Source: Cristatella mucedo
Taxonomy: Eukaryota; Bryozoa; Phylactolaemata; Cristatellidae
DNA length: 64,000 bases
Reading direction: 5' to 3'
NCBI GenBank assembly: GCA_009760855.2
Contig: WPIO01000014.1
Location: 4,630,001-4,694,000 of the forward strand
In this document: piece by piece, positions 1 to 12,244 of the stretch
Layout: each line of letters opens with the position of its first letter
Numbering within the stretch: position 1 is the first letter of the stretch
Made by a program: the position numbers and the translations under genes
Notes under the pieces: generated by a model
Databases searched by the model: none
What the model saw: the letters and a program-made list of their open reading frames with translations, nothing else
What the model was told of the DNA's origin: nothing

Positions 1-503
1 CACCGAGAAACACAATCGTAAAAACCAACAAGGAAAAGGCTGCTAGCTTTATAAGGTATGCAACAGAGGCAAAAAAAAGCATGGCCGAGCTGTGGCATCT
101 TAACAACAACTCCCTTACCGTGAATAACCACAATATTGACACCTCTTGTAAAAGTGTCCGGCCGCTTAGGGCTTACAACCCTGCAGGCAGGCAGGCAGAC
201 ATGTCAGGGAGAACACAACACAGCAACACAAGGACATGCACGAATGAAAGCACACACTCTGGGCGTGTCTCACCACAGGAACAAGTATGCACCTGTGGAA
301 CCATTGGCGCATGCAGGAAGTCCTAGCACGATGTCTCGCTGGCCAATATGGCAGCAACACTCCATTATACAAGCTACACAGCTGTGCAGGCATGGAGCCA
401 TAGATATTTAATAGAGCCGGAACCTAGGTGATGCCAAGCCATGGCACTCGTCCTGCAGCCCACTCAGCTTGATGGCACGGCAGTCTGCCAAACAAGTTCA
501 GAG
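1..503. other. No gene seen
   Basis: Mixed-composition sequence. Short open frames exist on both strands, but none has a recognisable motif, a convincing splice context or a repeat match within the window. Confidence 0.5.
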
Positions 504-504
504 G

Positions 505-552
<48 letters not shown>

Positions 553-562
553 GAGAGAGAGC
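504..562. repeat. (GA)n microsatellite
   Basis: About 59 bp of GA repeats with two GATA-type interruptions. It makes long Ser/Leu open frames on the opposite strand that are not genes. Confidence 0.95.
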
Positions 563-1285
563 AAAACTGCCAAGCCTCAGTCGGTGCCTGCCATAGCAGC
601 CTCGCACGGTTAACTCGGCAGCGCTGCAGCACGTCGATGGAGAAAGAGGGGAGCAATGAGGCGCCACAGAAACAAGCCCACTGCCATCGAACCACGCCCA
701 CTGCCATCGAACCACACCCACCACCACCGAACCGTGGCCACTTAGTGAGCCGAAAAAGCCAAGGGGTATAACTGGAGCAAACACTACGAGCAAAGAAGTG
801 GGAAGCACAGCTCACAGATGAAACGAAGCAAAAGTGGAGGCACACAGGGTAGTGCTGCAGCACACTACCGGCAGCCGTTTAACAGAAAATGGCTCTTGTT
901 TTTCTCCACACCCTTCCTTTTATCCATCCTGTCCTCTCAACCCGATGCTTGCTTGCTTGCTTCCATCGTTTGCTCCTTCGCACGACAAGACCTCATCCTC
1001 AAGGTTACTTGTGCCGTATCGTTAAGGACGTCTGCCTTGTCAGCCAGTATGGCCCTTACATTGTGTACTGACAGGTATAATATATGACGAAGAGCTGCTC
1101 ACGAAGTACTTCTTACTATTTGCCTGGCTTACTGCATGGGCCGATGCCCAACATATACAGTGTACACCGACTTATGGAAATGCGGCTTGCTGCTGACATG
1201 CAGCAAGCATGACGAGAGAAAGAGTGAGCAGAGAGCTGCAGACAATCACTAGTAGTTGAACTCTTGTATCCGAGACATCGGCCAG
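563..1285. other. No gene seen
   Basis: A direct duplication of a phrase reading roughly ccactgccatcgaaccac occurs near 680-720. Otherwise I see no coding or repeat signal. Confidence 0.5.
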
Positions 1286-1289
1286 GGTG

Positions 1290-1993
1290 ACGAATCACAG
1301 CCATCCACTATGATTAAGTGAAAATCGACAGGAAATCGACGATGCAAAGCTCGAATTTCGAGTGAATATTGTAGTACACCCTCGTTATGATGTACCCACC
1401 AAGTTTAATGACATCGTGCTTGCACGCTCTAATGCAAATGTGCTGCAAAGACGCTGCCCACAAATGCAAACCACCAAAAATCCAACAGAAATCGGCTTCC
1501 CGAGGCTCCAACTTGGGTTGCATATTATGCTAAACCATTGTTCCCACGTACTAAGAAAATTTCCTGCCATTGTAAACAAGTTCTGATGCAACTCACTGCA
1601 GTGGATTGCGGTGGGTTGCTGTATTGGCCCGGGCCACTGCATTTCATTGCAGTAGATTGCATGAGAACATGCATAGGCAATAGCAAAACAATTTGTGGGT
1701 ACACTATGCTTGAAAATGGAGCATTATAATACGCAATCCATGGTGGAGCTTTGATAAGCCGATTTCTTTTGGCAGATTGAGGTAGATTTCGGTAGTGGCC
1801 AGTGTCTTGTCAGTGTCCGCCTATTGGCATGAGACCGGGCAAGTGCAAGGGCATGGAATTTGGTAGGGACATTATATCGAGGGCATCCTACAATATTCAC
1901 TCAAGATTCGAGCTTTGCACCACCGATGTCCTGTCAAATTTTGATTGATTAAGGTGGGTTGTGGTGGATCGGGGTAGATTGCAGTAATTCGTT
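1290..1993. mobile_element. Non-autonomous DNA element with long inverted ends, family M1 copy 1
   Basis: The first about 80 bp (from 1290, through the phrase caaagctcgaatttcgagtg near 1345) return in reverse complement at about 1889-1993 (ttcactcaagattcgagctt near 1897). A diverged copy of the same layout lies at 21541-22068, and the two copies also match inside, near 1380-1600. No transposase frame is visible, so I call it a MITE-like element. The superfamily is not identified and I see no clear target duplication. Confidence 0.7.
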
Positions 1994-2379
1994 GCATCCC
2001 ATCACTAGTGTAGTTAAGTTTGGTTACTTGCCAGAGTTATCTAAAGACACAGCTGGCCAGTGATCGCATTCGGCATGCAAAGAAGTGCTATCGATGCAGA
2101 GACTACAGATGTACGACAATGGGTCACACTGCTTGTGATAGTAACAAAGCGGGTTCTACACCTGACAAACTATCAAGCAGCAATCTAGTGAGCGCTCAAG
2201 TGCAAGAGGTCACTTACAGCTCTCCATTAAAGCAAATGGTCGGTCCTTCCATTGTCTTATACCCAGATCGAACCCAATAGCTGTATTGATTCTTGATGGG
2301 GCATGTGATTGCCTGACACCTCCTCGTGGCCTCTGCAAGCAGAAATCCCAAAAATGCAATCCACATATGCCTATTATAA

Positions 2380-2432
2380 ATATTTCATTTGTATAGCGCC
2401 CAAAGAGAACTTAATCCCTATTCAGTGAGTGT
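2380..2432 (-). mobile_element. SINE-A 3' fragment
   Basis: Reverse complement of the SINE-A tail (gcgcccaaagagaacttaat). Only the tail is kept; the tRNA-like head is missing. Confidence 0.6.
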
Positions 2433-2439
2433 GCGTGTA

Positions 2440-3790
2440 TGCCAGCTGTGTGCCGATGTTCGGGATATGAATACTTCGTGTTATGCTTTTTATAATCGTG
2501 CCGTGGAGCAATCATATCGCACGTACTCATGTCGAAGAATACAGAGTTTCGTATCGTAAAAGTACACGTGTTTCGGAATGGGCGGTGCCCCACCACAGAG
2601 TGGTCAGACAGAGAGCAGACCACCTATGAAGTGGCAGAGCCATAGCTGACATACAGAAAGCAAGCATGACCGCCAACTTGAGTGTTAAAATCATAAAATC
2701 ATGGTCACTTGTCCTCTGGCTACAAACATGAAGCCCTCTCGCCTTTGCATATCTGGCAAAACTGGTACAGCCAACGAGAAACTGCTGAGATGAAGCAAAA
2801 AGGCGTCACATCTACTGGATTCCATCTACTGGATTCCAATGTGGTGAAAGTAAGCCACTCTTGCAGCAGTAAAACCAGAAGTTGGTGAGCATACACAGAC
2901 ACTGCAAATTTTGACCTTTGTTCATCTTTGCAAGTCATTTAAAATTATATGAATATCATTAGCGAAGCCAGTCATGCTTTACCATTAAAGCCGATTTAAG
3001 GACAATCCTACTAGTGTTCCATACCACGAAGTTATATACAAACTATGTAGTGCTGTGTCTGAAACTGCTCAGTCTAAAAATAATTTGAGTAAAGAGATAT
3101 TTTTAAGGCGACCTCGAGACAAGCAAATCTCTATCGGGCACTTCACGGAGGCTGGAATAGACGTATATCGACTGATGAGTGAATAGCAATGAGCACACTC
3201 ACTGCAGTCGATCGGGTGCCTACTTACCATCGCGAGGCTGCAGTATGAAGTGAAGCTCGAGCAGTGGTCCACCCGACCATGTCACATACCATAACTGGGG
3301 TGTTTGCTGACCTTTCGATGAGCACACTTTTGGCACTGAGCACCGTTCGGTGTGCTATGGATGCCCTCCATGAGCAGTTGGCTTCCAAGCCAGGCTGATT
3401 TTGTAAGCAAACGATGCTTGCACGCCGGATCGTTTGCTTGAACATTGAAAGCAGCACTGTTGAGCCGATCGCATGCCAGACTGTGGTTTCGGGTGGATTT
3501 TTGATAAATCCGGGTTACCGATGCAAGGTCAGTATGCCGAGAATTGCTTGTTTTTCTGCATCTTAGCTGTGCTATCCAGATTTAGATAACTAGTTAATGA
3601 TGCCCAACCTTCTTAATGTCAGGTCAAAGGGCAATAGCTGGGCAGACGGCAAGCTATAAGGAGCTGTTATGGGCAGGATAGGAAGAATATTATAAGGCAA
3701 GATAGGAAGTTTAAGGCTTTAAGGAGACAATGATCACATTAAACATATATTTCGTAGCAATAAAACAAATTAAAGGTCCGTTCTTATGAT
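2440..3790. other. No gene seen
   Basis: Unique-looking sequence. A short tandem duplication (catctactggattccat) lies near 2810-2840. A 77-residue open frame on the - strand at 3224-3457 has no motif and no supporting splice sites. Confidence 0.45.
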
Positions 3791-3792
3791 TA

Positions 3793-3968
3793 TGGCACAC
3801 TAGGTAAGGCGGTTGCTTTCATGACCTCGGTCCCAAGGTCGTGGGTTCGATTCCTGTGGTGGGCGATCCTTTATCGCCACTGCAAGCGGTGGTGATAGCC
3901 GTCAAGGCTCTTCTGTCGCTATACAAAAAGAGGCTGTTTAAGCAGCTGGAATTTTATTTTTATTTTTA
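3793..3968 (+). mobile_element. SINE-B, tRNA-derived
   Basis: The head carries a Pol III B-box-like ggttcgattcc preceded by an A-box-like aggtaaggcgg. The body reads gcgatcctttatcgccactg then gcaagcggtggtgatagccg, and the end is gaggctgtttaa plus a T-rich tail. About a dozen copies in both orientations share this order, which defines the family. Confidence 0.85.
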
Positions 3969-3969
3969 T

Positions 3970-4730
3970 TTTTAACAATCGCCTTAAATGCATTTGGGTA
4001 TACGGTATACTGCATAATAATGCACCCAAGCATATTGTCGGTGCACATGCAATGCAAATCAGCAAAGTGCATGCACATGTCTATGAGCAAACGCTGGCCC
4101 ACCTGGGCACTACATATGGGCTCCTAACGAGTTCGTGGGCATGTGTTGAGCTAGCGATTAGTACGTTTACTGAGCAGTCCGTGGAACAGCAGGCACGCAT
4201 GAAGCAACAATAAAAACCATATCAATCAACTAGCCAAGAGTTCCGGGAGCTAGTAGGTCAGTAGAATGGATGGTTGAAGTTTTGTTTCTCATTGGCACCT
4301 AGATCTCACCGGTCATGAAGGCAGCCAGCAAGATAGCAACTCTGCAACTAGCCAGATGTCTCCCCTCCCTCCGGGCATGCCAAGCGGTGTAATCACCACC
4401 TGCTCCGACGCAGCAGCCACTCCTTAATCAGTTCCCTCAATCAGATTTTCTATGCCTGCAGGACACAAAGCGTGTTCAGTGAATACTCACTGATTGGCAG
4501 ACCTTAAAATCCAATGTAATCTTATTACTGCAAGGTAAATAGAGTTGTCTGCTCAATGGGCTGGTCTCACGGCAACCGGGTAATAAACCTCTTCTTCTGT
4601 GCAGCCAAGCCAAGCTGCATGCCGGGTGATGGTAACCAAGGCTCGTCTTGAGGAGATTATGTGTAGCACACAATTTAATAAAGTGTCACCGATAGGTGTA
4701 ACCAACGATTCCACTAATGGACCGCACAGC

Positions 4731-4732
<2 letters not shown>
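3970..4732. other. No gene seen
   Basis: No motif, splice pair or repeat match was recognised here. Confidence 0.45.

Positions 4733-4816
<84 letters not shown>
4733..4816. repeat. (AG)42 microsatellite
   Basis: 84 bp of uninterrupted AG. The overlapping Arg-Glu and Leu-Ser open frames are artefacts of the repeat. Confidence 0.98.
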
Positions 4817-4821
<5 letters not shown>

Positions 4822-4984
4822 GGCACATTCTAGAATAAAAGACATTTATATTTACTTCAGGAGTTTCAATGGCACCAATGGATAGCCAAATGCCATGTTC
4901 AACCTTCTAGACAGATGAAGTTTTTGGATGCTTCACACTTGTTGATAGGTGTGCTTACACATTCGTAGTAAAAAAAACTACTAC

Positions 4985-5125
4985 TACTATAATTAATTTG
5001 TATAGTGCCCCAAGAGAACTTAATCTCTATTCAGGCTCTTCACATATGTCTCGGGGTTCAAGCCTACAACCTCAGCCAGACCTTGATAAGAGAGGCACTT
5101 TAACCGCTTGACCAAAGTGATCAAG
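4985..5125 (-). mobile_element. SINE-A copy
   Basis: Read on the - strand it runs from a tRNA-like head (taaggtgc-like A box, caggtttgaaccc-like B box) through gacatatgtgaagagcctga to the shared hairpin tail ending in an AT-rich stretch. It is complete but diverged. Confidence 0.8.
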
Positions 5126-5129
5126 TCAC

Positions 5130-5625
5130 TGCCAGCAGGCTTATACATATAATGGCCATGGGCAAAACCGGAGAAACAGATACATGCAAACTATGGTACA
5201 CAAACATTTATGCATGCTCAGAAACACCATAATTTGCATAAAATATAGAGTTATAATGCTAGTGACAGCCGTAACATAGTACGAACTGCACATAAAATAA
5301 GTCATTCGGCAAGATAAAAGCTTAAATGCACCAACTCATGCACAGTGTCCCCCAGAGGCTTATCAGGAAGCGGCTCCTTAACAGCAAAACCCTGCACAAT
5401 TGATGAATGTAAGTGGACAGGTGCTTGCCTTCATTTCAGCAAAAATTCTAAAATAATTATCAATCGTCTGGGTAACATTAGTACCTAAATAAGGAGCTTC
5501 CTGTAAGGAGCATATAGTATAGTAATAGTATAGCATGAATGTCCACTTTCCCATTTGTATAAGGGATAGTAGAAGATCACACAGCTTCAAGCTAAGATTA
5601 CTAGGCACAGTAAAGCCAATACAAT
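5130..5625. other. No gene seen
   Basis: AT-rich sequence with no recognised feature. A 99-residue - strand open frame at 5378-5677 runs into the LINE-A tail and has no motif. Confidence 0.45.
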
Positions 5626-5627
5626 TA

Positions 5628-5990
5628 TATATGAAAGTAATAATATATTGTACAGCACCCTCAGAGAACTTCATCACTTTCTAAGCACTTTACATTTGCT
5701 GTAACAAGCATGATCAAATTGTTAGTGGTAACATGTAGAATGTCCACAAGTATACCATGTTTAGAGGTGAAGGTCAGTATACAAACATGGTTAGTGGCAG
5801 CATGCAGTGTTAGCAGGCATGAGCACAGAGGATGAATCACAAGAACCCACTAAATGCTTTGATAAATATGTGTTTTGGGCTTCTTTTTAAATTTTGTCAC
5901 ATCAGCGAACGTAGTGACGTCAATCGGGAGTGATTGCCAGGCTTTGGGAGCATACAAACTAAAGGTACGGTCTTCAAAGTAGAGAAATAG
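5628..5990 (-). mobile_element. LINE-A 3' end, 5'-truncated
   Basis: On the - strand it ends in the LINE-A hairpin tail (gagaacttcatcactttcta on +). Further in it matches the 3' UTR blocks seen in other copies (ggttagtggcagcatgca; acccactaaatgct) and the start of the last coding block (caggctttgggagcataca). It is older than the copies at 25.8, 29.1 and 57.5 kb. Confidence 0.85.
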
Positions 5991-6261
5991 TTAGCACCGT
6001 ACACCATAATTTGAAAATAAAACATGAATTATATAAAGCCTGACCTTTAATCCGATCAATCTCTGCAGTACCTAATGTAGCACACGTTTTCTGAGATTAA
6101 TAGGGATGTATATCATAGGCACACTTAGGCACGACTTAGGCATAGACACACACACTCATAGGCACAATTCCTCTGAGCAGCACTACTGTTATGATATAGA
6201 AACCTTTATTTTCGGAACGTAAGTTCAAATGCTTATTAAGTTAAGGTCTAGCATGATCTCA

Positions 6262-6425
6262 TTTATGTAATGTATCTCCGTCTGTAACTCCACAAAGTCA
6301 TAAAGACTATGTGGGTGCTACGCAGGAGAATTTGGTATAGCGCACTCACAGCCTAAGCGGCTTTCGGTACGCATTCGACTTTGTCTCATTTAACTACGAG
6401 CCTCAACTAAATTTAGAGGCTCCGA
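6262..6425 (-). mobile_element. LINE-B 3' end fragment
   Basis: Contains the LINE-B terminal hairpin (ccacaaagtcataaagacta then tgtgg) and the stop-proximal block agcctaagcggctttcggta, both found in at least six other places in the window. Confidence 0.8.
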
Positions 6426-6429
6426 GAGA

Positions 6430-7015
6430 TAGCCTAGCAAAAGCAGTTTGAATGGTGACACTAGACATACAGACAAGAATCAGTATCTCTACTGTTGTGA
6501 GGGATGGCAAGAAAGAAAACTTGCCGGTACATTTGTTACATATGGACACAGGTTACCAGACTGTATGTTAAATGTTGAATAAGTCAGCCTCGATAGAAAC
6601 CCCAGCCAAAAGCTGGGAGCGTTTTGCTTCGTTGCCCCTCGACAAATAAAAGATATGTGTCATTGGACTTGTGAGATGAACCCAGGCCTCAGGAATCAAG
6701 ATAAGCATGAACTACTACAACATGATTGATGTTTTTCTTACACCCCAGCAATAGACAGCTCCACAGGCGAATACTTCAAGACAACCGCCAGCACGGGTCA
6801 AGTACATGTAAACTACAGATACTGACACAATTTGGGTACATGATGCTTAGATGACTCGGTACAGCTCATGCAGTGACTGCACTGAGCAGGAAGTGACAAG
6901 TACGTCGGACACTATCAGGTGTGTCGGACACTATCAGGTGTCGGCTTGTTTAATGGAGGCAATGCAAAGTAATGCTTCGGCTTATTAATCACTCGTGAAG
7001 CAAAAGCTGGTATTC
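6430..7015. other. No gene seen
   Basis: No firm feature. A 23-codon open stretch on the - strand ending at a GTAAGA donor near 6740 could be an exon, but it is too short to support. Confidence 0.4.
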
Positions 7016-7017
7016 TA

Positions 7018-7208
7018 TAACATTAAGCCCCTGGGTCTTGGCCCAGGGGCTAACTTTCAGCACTTCACACCCCAGGTCACAGAATCGATTCATGCAACAT
7101 ACAAGTCTTTACTGCAAGCTACTAAGATGTGATAGCTAGGAAGGCTCTCCTGCTGCAACATAAATCAGGCTGCTGAATGAATCAGCTGACCTTAAGCTTT
7201 TATTTTTT
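7018..7208 (+). mobile_element. SINE-B copy, diverged
   Basis: Shows the order head, gtctttactgcaagc, gtgatagctaggaaggctct, gctgaatgaatcagctgacc and a T-rich tail. The head starts with a strong local hairpin (cccctgggtcttggcccagg). Confidence 0.65.
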
Positions 7209-7209
7209 A

Positions 7210-8440
7210 TCTTCTCGACATTTACTAGGTAATGAGCACAAATAAATCAGTATGTCGAGGGGTCGTAATCAGCTGCAGACGTTGTAAGGGTTAAGCCATG
7301 GGGCGAGACCTTGACTTGTTTAGAGGCAGCTAAGAATATGAAGGCCATGAGGCATGCCAAGGGGTTTGGCTGCCAGACACACCCCTTTATATGGGTTACC
7401 TATGCACGTGCCTTTCAGCACGTCATCGCCTACAGACAGTGCTGCGTTTGGGTCCTGCACCGGCGGTCTTCTGCAGCCAATGACTTGCGTCACCGGGCTG
7501 CCGACTCAGCGGTAGGAAGGGTGATTGAAATATGATTCGGCGTTGCCTCACTCAAAGGCGAGGACATGCTGCGCCTACCCAGGAACATTGTGATACAGTT
7601 TTTAAGCCTCACTTAAGCTGCAGTTTTGCCCCAAACGCCACATAGCACTGACTGCTGGCCATTTGGTAAAGGCAGTTTCTCGTGATGTTCGAGCCCATGT
7701 TGACATCGGCGAGCAGCAGCAGCTGGGCAACACAAAAATTCCGTGATATCAGTTTTTGGTCGCCCTACGTCTTAATTAGTGAGCTGTTGGTCATGCCGAC
7801 AGCCACTCGCTCGAGAGTAGCCACATAAAAGACACGATCTTGCAACTGCCAAGCTGAGTCTAGACGGATGGGTCACAGGCCAGCCATGGCTATCTCTCCT
7901 CTGCCACTCCACAAGGCATGCACATCTTGGCACGAGCAGCAGCCACAGCAGCTAAAGGGATCAATATCCTACAGTTGTCGTCAGATGATGGGATCAATAT
8001 CCATCTAGCCGACTGCTGCCCGAATCCGCAGATCGACCGGCTGAAGATAGGACAGCAGGCAGTAACTGAGAAATTAAGCCGAAAGCACTCGACTCGGTAA
8101 TTAGCAAGGCAAGCGTCGGCACAGCATGCAAACTTCCAGGCTCCCACACTCTCCCCTTGCCCCGAGAAAATTGCAACTAATCGGCTCACGGAGGAATTAG
8201 TCGATTCGTTAGCAAGTGGCTGTGCGCCTCAACGAGGATCCCCGAGCTGCATCGAGGGCACCGAGCAAGAAAGCGGCTGCAGCGATGGCAGTACCGTCAA
8301 GCTCGAGGAAATTCTTAGCGGTTGTTGAGGCAGCCGTAGTAGTGAAGGAGGAGCCAGCGTCAACGGGCACATCCAACTTCTTTGCTTCATCGACACCCTT
8401 GACAGGCACAGCAGCCAGCTTTTCCCCAAGCAAAATTCCT
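7210..8440. other. No firm gene; GC-rich part at 8210-8440
   Basis: Open frames of 86 to 99 residues occur on both strands at 7890-8485, with Ala/Ser-rich compositions typical of chance frames in GC-rich DNA. If the exon at 8441-8594 is real, part of this stretch would be its 3' untranslated region on the - strand. Confidence 0.4.
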
Positions 8441-8594
8441 TCAAACGAAGTAAATGGCAACCAGGTCAAGCTGCGAGTCCACTAGGCACCACTTGCACTC
8501 AGCGTCAAAAAACTCCTCGAGGTACGGCCACAGCTGCTGTAGGTGAACCTCTGGTCGCACAATACGAGCGCTTTCTACGATGTCAGGTATACTC
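8441..8594 (-). CDS. Candidate terminal exon, unrecognised protein
   Basis: On the - strand an acceptor (aactttag) at 8595-8596 opens a 50-codon frame ending in TGA at 8441-8443. The frame has a protein-like composition with little low complexity: it contains PDIVESARIVRPEVHLQQLW, continues with PYLEEFFDAECKWC, and ends DLVAIYFV. I do not recognise the family. The exon begins with one base completing a codon, so the previous exon must end two bases into a codon. No good GT donor exists at its 3' end, so I call it terminal. It may belong with the candidate exons at 11.1 and 15.5 kb, but the exon that would join them was not found. It could also be a fragment of an unfamiliar mobile-element protein. 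Confidence 0.35.
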
Positions 8595-8889
8595 CTAAAG
8601 TTATGAGCAGCTCGTAAAAATATTTACTGACAGCCCAAAAATAAAACGCATATGCAGCTGTATGTATGCTTTCAGTATGATGTCGGCCCATCATTCTTCT
8701 TTATAAATTCCTTAGTCAGGCATAGAAGCCACAAGTTTATAAACTGTCTCTTCTGCTGTAATACATTCACAGAGCCTGAATTTATATGACGATATCACTC
8801 CATAGTCGTTCTTTGGGGGTTCAAATCAGAATGATCAAATCAAATCATCAAATTCAAATCAGGCGACTGACTGTGCGACTGCACCAGCA

Positions 8890-9365
8890 CCAAACAAGGA
8901 TTTTCAAAATGCACTTTATTTAAGTAATTGTTGGTCAAGCCAAATTGATTTTAAGGTCAAACACTCTGCTATGGGGTGGTTATATTTGGCAGCAAGATAA
9001 CGACCCTTAGCACATTGCCAGGCTAGTGAGGTACTTTTAGACGAATCTTTGTTTGGTCCTGCCGCAATGGTCCAGCCCAGCGCCTAATTTGAACCCCATA
9101 AAGTAACAATGGAGCAACATCAACAGGTGCTAAGATGGGCTGTTCAGCGATACAAGTAGTTGACCTTTTCAGTAAAATTCAGGCTACCTGGAATGTGCTA
9201 AAACAGAAAATAGTCGGCGCAGAAGCTTGTGGCAATTGTGCCTGGCTAGACAAGTGAGGTCATAAAAAATCGTGGTGGGATGACGACACATTAAGCACAT
9301 ACACACCAACTGTGCATGCTTGTTTTTCGGCAGTCAATAAATATCTTCTCATACTGAGCATAAAT
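8890..9365 (+). pseudogene. Tc1-like transposase relic
   Basis: Conceptual translation near 8975-9140 gives IWQQDNDP, then after a stop HIARLVRYF, then LPQWSSPAPNLNPIK. These match the two blocks around the later catalytic residues of Tc1-type DDE transposases: QxDNDPKHTA, and WPxQSPDLNPIExLW. Several in-frame stops show it is dead. Terminal inverted repeats were not located with certainty. Confidence 0.75.
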
Positions 9366-9369
9366 TTAG

Positions 9370-9872
9370 TATGCCTGGCATTAGAGAAAACCCTCTTATT
9401 ACCCGAACGAATTTACAGCTACAGCAGCCCGGCCATACATTTTTTTATACTGAGTGTAGGGGAGTGGCCATAGCCTCCTCAACCCCTTGCTAAAGTCGCT
9501 GATCAGACGGTAGCCAAGACGGTTCACCTATCATGCTTCGAGAATGGCAAGATTTCTAAGTGGCCAGATACCCATACGATCAATTCCAACACTCGATCTC
9601 ACGATAGAAGGCTTTCAGTAGTGTCCTATTTTAAAATTTAAAATGATCGAACCCTATATCTATACGTAAAAGGAGTAAGCTCCTCCTCCAAGAGATACAT
9701 AACCAAATGATTGTAACCCACACATTTTTATAGCAGCTCTGACCAGGTTAACGCTACCAACAGTCTCACTTATACAGCATGCACCTACAAAAACATCAGA
9801 ATATGGCATTTGCAGTCCTTAATTATAACAGTCTGTGAACTGCAAAGGCTCCTATGACAAGAAACATAATAT
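9370..9872. other. No gene seen
   Basis: AT-rich sequence with no recognisable feature. Confidence 0.45.
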
Positions 9873-9874
9873 GT

Positions 9875-10082
9875 GGTAATAATAATAATGCACTTGATAA
9901 AGCGCCCTCAGAGAACTCAATCTCTTTCTAGGCGCTTCACATTTGCTGCAAAGGGAAACGGGATTGAATGGTGAGTAATATCATGCTTGATAAACAATAT
10001 GAATAACATGGTTAGGGGTGACATGCACAGGTTTACAAAAAGGTACACAAGGTTTACTATTATAATTATTATTGTTGTTATA
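9875..10082 (-). mobile_element. LINE-A 3' tail, strongly 5'-truncated
   Basis: A TAATAATAATAAT tail (on +) is followed by gcacttgataaagcgccctc and the 3' UTR block that includes taggggtgacatgcacagg. It closely resembles the copies at 29.1 and 57.5 kb, so it is fairly young. Confidence 0.9.
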
Positions 10083-10089
10083 CAAGTCA

Positions 10090-10750
10090 ACTCTCATTCG
10101 GTTCACTAGGCGGGACGACATCCGAACCGCAGTCACAGACACTGACTGCCGACGATCGGTTGAGATGTACTGGCTAGGCACTGCCTTCAGCAAGGCACCC
10201 CATCCAGGAGCAACAGCAGCCACGGGGTCAGAAGTCCGAGGTCCTCACAGGTATGGCCAGGGACTTGCTTTGCAGGCCCCTTGCCCATATGTCCTTGCCC
10301 ATGACACAGTTACTCTGTCACGTGTCACTTAAGTTGTTTACTCGGTGATGAAGCTGCAGTGCCCCCCAATCAAATGTTGATATCAGCCAGGATTCTCGAT
10401 CTGACCTCTCAGCACCCATAATGATTTAGGCCCGGGACTCTCTCGGGCAGTAAATTAGCCGTTCTGTTCTACGGACTAAAAAAATGGCCAACAAATGCTT
10501 CTTTTCAGTTGAGAGTGCTAAACGTTTTATGCTCCGACGATATCTTTCCTCCTGCTACCGACTGGACACTTATTCTACCGAATCAGGCACCTCCTACCAG
10601 ACTTCCTCAGCTGATATTTCTTTGCTAAATACTTGCTCTGCTGTCCAAACTCACCTCTGCCTGTAACTTATTCTTTGTCTAGTGGAACTTTCGTGACTGG
10701 TCACAAATTTAGCACAGAATGTCACTGCTGCTTTGAGTGCCTCCAAAAAA
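10090..10750. other. No gene seen
   Basis: Open frames on both strands (80 and 86 residues near 10.0-10.3 kb) have no motif and no reliable splice context. Confidence 0.4.
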
Positions 10751-10756
10751 CTCTAC

Positions 10757-10925
10757 TGTACAATATTAATGATAAAACATCCACATATCACCCTACGAGA
10801 ACTAAACAATCTCTCCCTAGGCACTTTACATATGCTGGAAAATAAGCACGATCGACTGATTAGCAAGAGCATAGCCTGCACGATTTCAGCAACCACCAAC
10901 ACATAAAGGACAGTGCGCATATCGT
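10757..10925 (-). mobile_element. LINE-A 3' end, old copy
   Basis: Matches the hairpin tail (cctacgagaactaaacaatc then taggcactttacatatgctg) and downstream 3' UTR in the LINE-A order, but is diverged. Confidence 0.65.
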
Positions 10926-11106
10926 CAAGTCAGGGTATGACATGTCAGCTGGTGGAGAATTCCAGGCACGTGCGTACGTGGTCGATTACGATCGACCCTT
11001 CTCACAGGAAGCTCCTGTCACATGCTTCACAACAGTAGGCAAGTGTGCCGACGACACAACCGAGTGGCACGAGCCATTCTTATCTCATACATGCCAAAGC
11101 ACTTAC

Positions 11107-11226
11107 CTGCTTGCTGAACACGGCCTGGTCTAGCTAAGAAATCTGTGTCAGACAGTCGAATAAAAACCAAGGTCGTCATGCACAGTGACAAGGCGAGCAT
11201 AACAATTCCCAATCCAAGGAGCCAGC
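11107..11226 (-). CDS. Candidate transmembrane exon
   Basis: On the - strand the exon ends at a perfect GTAAGT donor (donor bases 11105-11106) and can begin after ggttgtag at 11227-11228. It encodes WLLGLGIVMLALSLCMTTLV, a clear membrane helix, followed by FIRLSDTDFLARPGRVQQA. It starts with two bases of a codon and ends one base into the next, the same phase as the end of the candidate exon at 15479-15562. An alternative start is an in-frame ATG at 11251, which would make this a first coding exon with a signal anchor. The strong donor and helix support it; the family is unknown. Confidence 0.4.
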
Positions 11227-11259
11227 CTACAACCAATAATGGCATGTACATTATAGCAT

Positions 11260-12085
11260 GATAGCTTAACGATCGGTTTTACTTGGCAAGTATAACAATG
11301 CAAAACGGTGAAACTATCGATACCTCACAGCACCATTCGAACATTCCAAGTTAGAACGTGCAGTAAGAAGAATTGGCTACATACAATCATTTCAGAAGTT
11401 ACAACATGCCTTGCTGTCACAGTAAAATGCTACTCAAAGGTCACCCTTGCCTGAATATACCCCGGCAGGGGCTCCATCCACAGAAATAAAAGCAGATAGC
11501 ATTAAAGGAATTGCGCATAAAGGTTGACCAATTTGTGTCAATTAAATGGATCACTATCGAGACTTGGGTGGCAGTGTCACACTCTACCGACTTGCTGCAA
11601 CAAGCTCATCACAGAACTGACAAGATGATAACAAAACAAATATCAGCTATGACGAACACAGATTTGAGCCAGCAACTTGAAAGCAAGTCCATAAATGACA
11701 AAAGTGCATTTCGTACTGGCTCTGCAGTCGCCAATGTCATCCTGCCCCATCCCAAGAGGTATGTAGCAAAATGGGCTATGCTGCATGAGGTCTTGCGACT
11801 TCAGCCCCTAAGCATTAAAAAACCAACCAGATCCCTAATATCGGTTATGCTTTTAGTGATATCTATTAGGAAAAGTTCAGCATAAAGTCTAAAAAGTTGG
11901 CAAACATTAAGGACCTAGTATTCGCAAGGCAAGAGGAAAGTCTTTTGACCACTACAGCTGACAGAAGGTTTGAACGGCAAAACAAGTCGGACGTCATGAT
12001 CACAAAAGTGGTAGCCAATGCCAGCAGCAGCTCACATTACCTGCTCGAGATGTACCATGTAGGTGGTGAACAGCAGCAGCTAGCC
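11260..12085. other. No firm gene
   Basis: A 124-residue frame on + at 11511-11885 begins with a TTG codon; its first ATG is at 11623. No domain, signal or splice pair was recognised, and length alone is weak evidence in this base composition. Confidence 0.35.
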
Positions 12086-12089
12086 CCTT

Positions 12090-12243
12090 GGTATTTAACC
12101 TAAGGGTAGGGCACTTGCACTTCACGACCCAGTGTGTGGGTTAAAGTCCCGGAACAGGTGATTCATTATTGCCGGAGCTGCCAAGAATCTACATTACTAT
12201 GAGGCTATTGAATCAGCTGACTTACACATTTTATTTTTATTTT
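12090..12243 (+). mobile_element. SINE-B copy, diverged
   Basis: Shows tgcacttcacgacc, a degenerate B box (gggttaaagtccc), a ttattgcc block, ctatgaggctattgaatcag and a T-rich tail. Confidence 0.65.
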
Positions 12244-12244
12244 C

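Noticed and set aside
3796-3960. True tRNA gene suspected from the B-box
   Set aside because: The head is tRNA-like but the sequence continues as a repeated SINE-B body seen about a dozen times; no intact cloverleaf.
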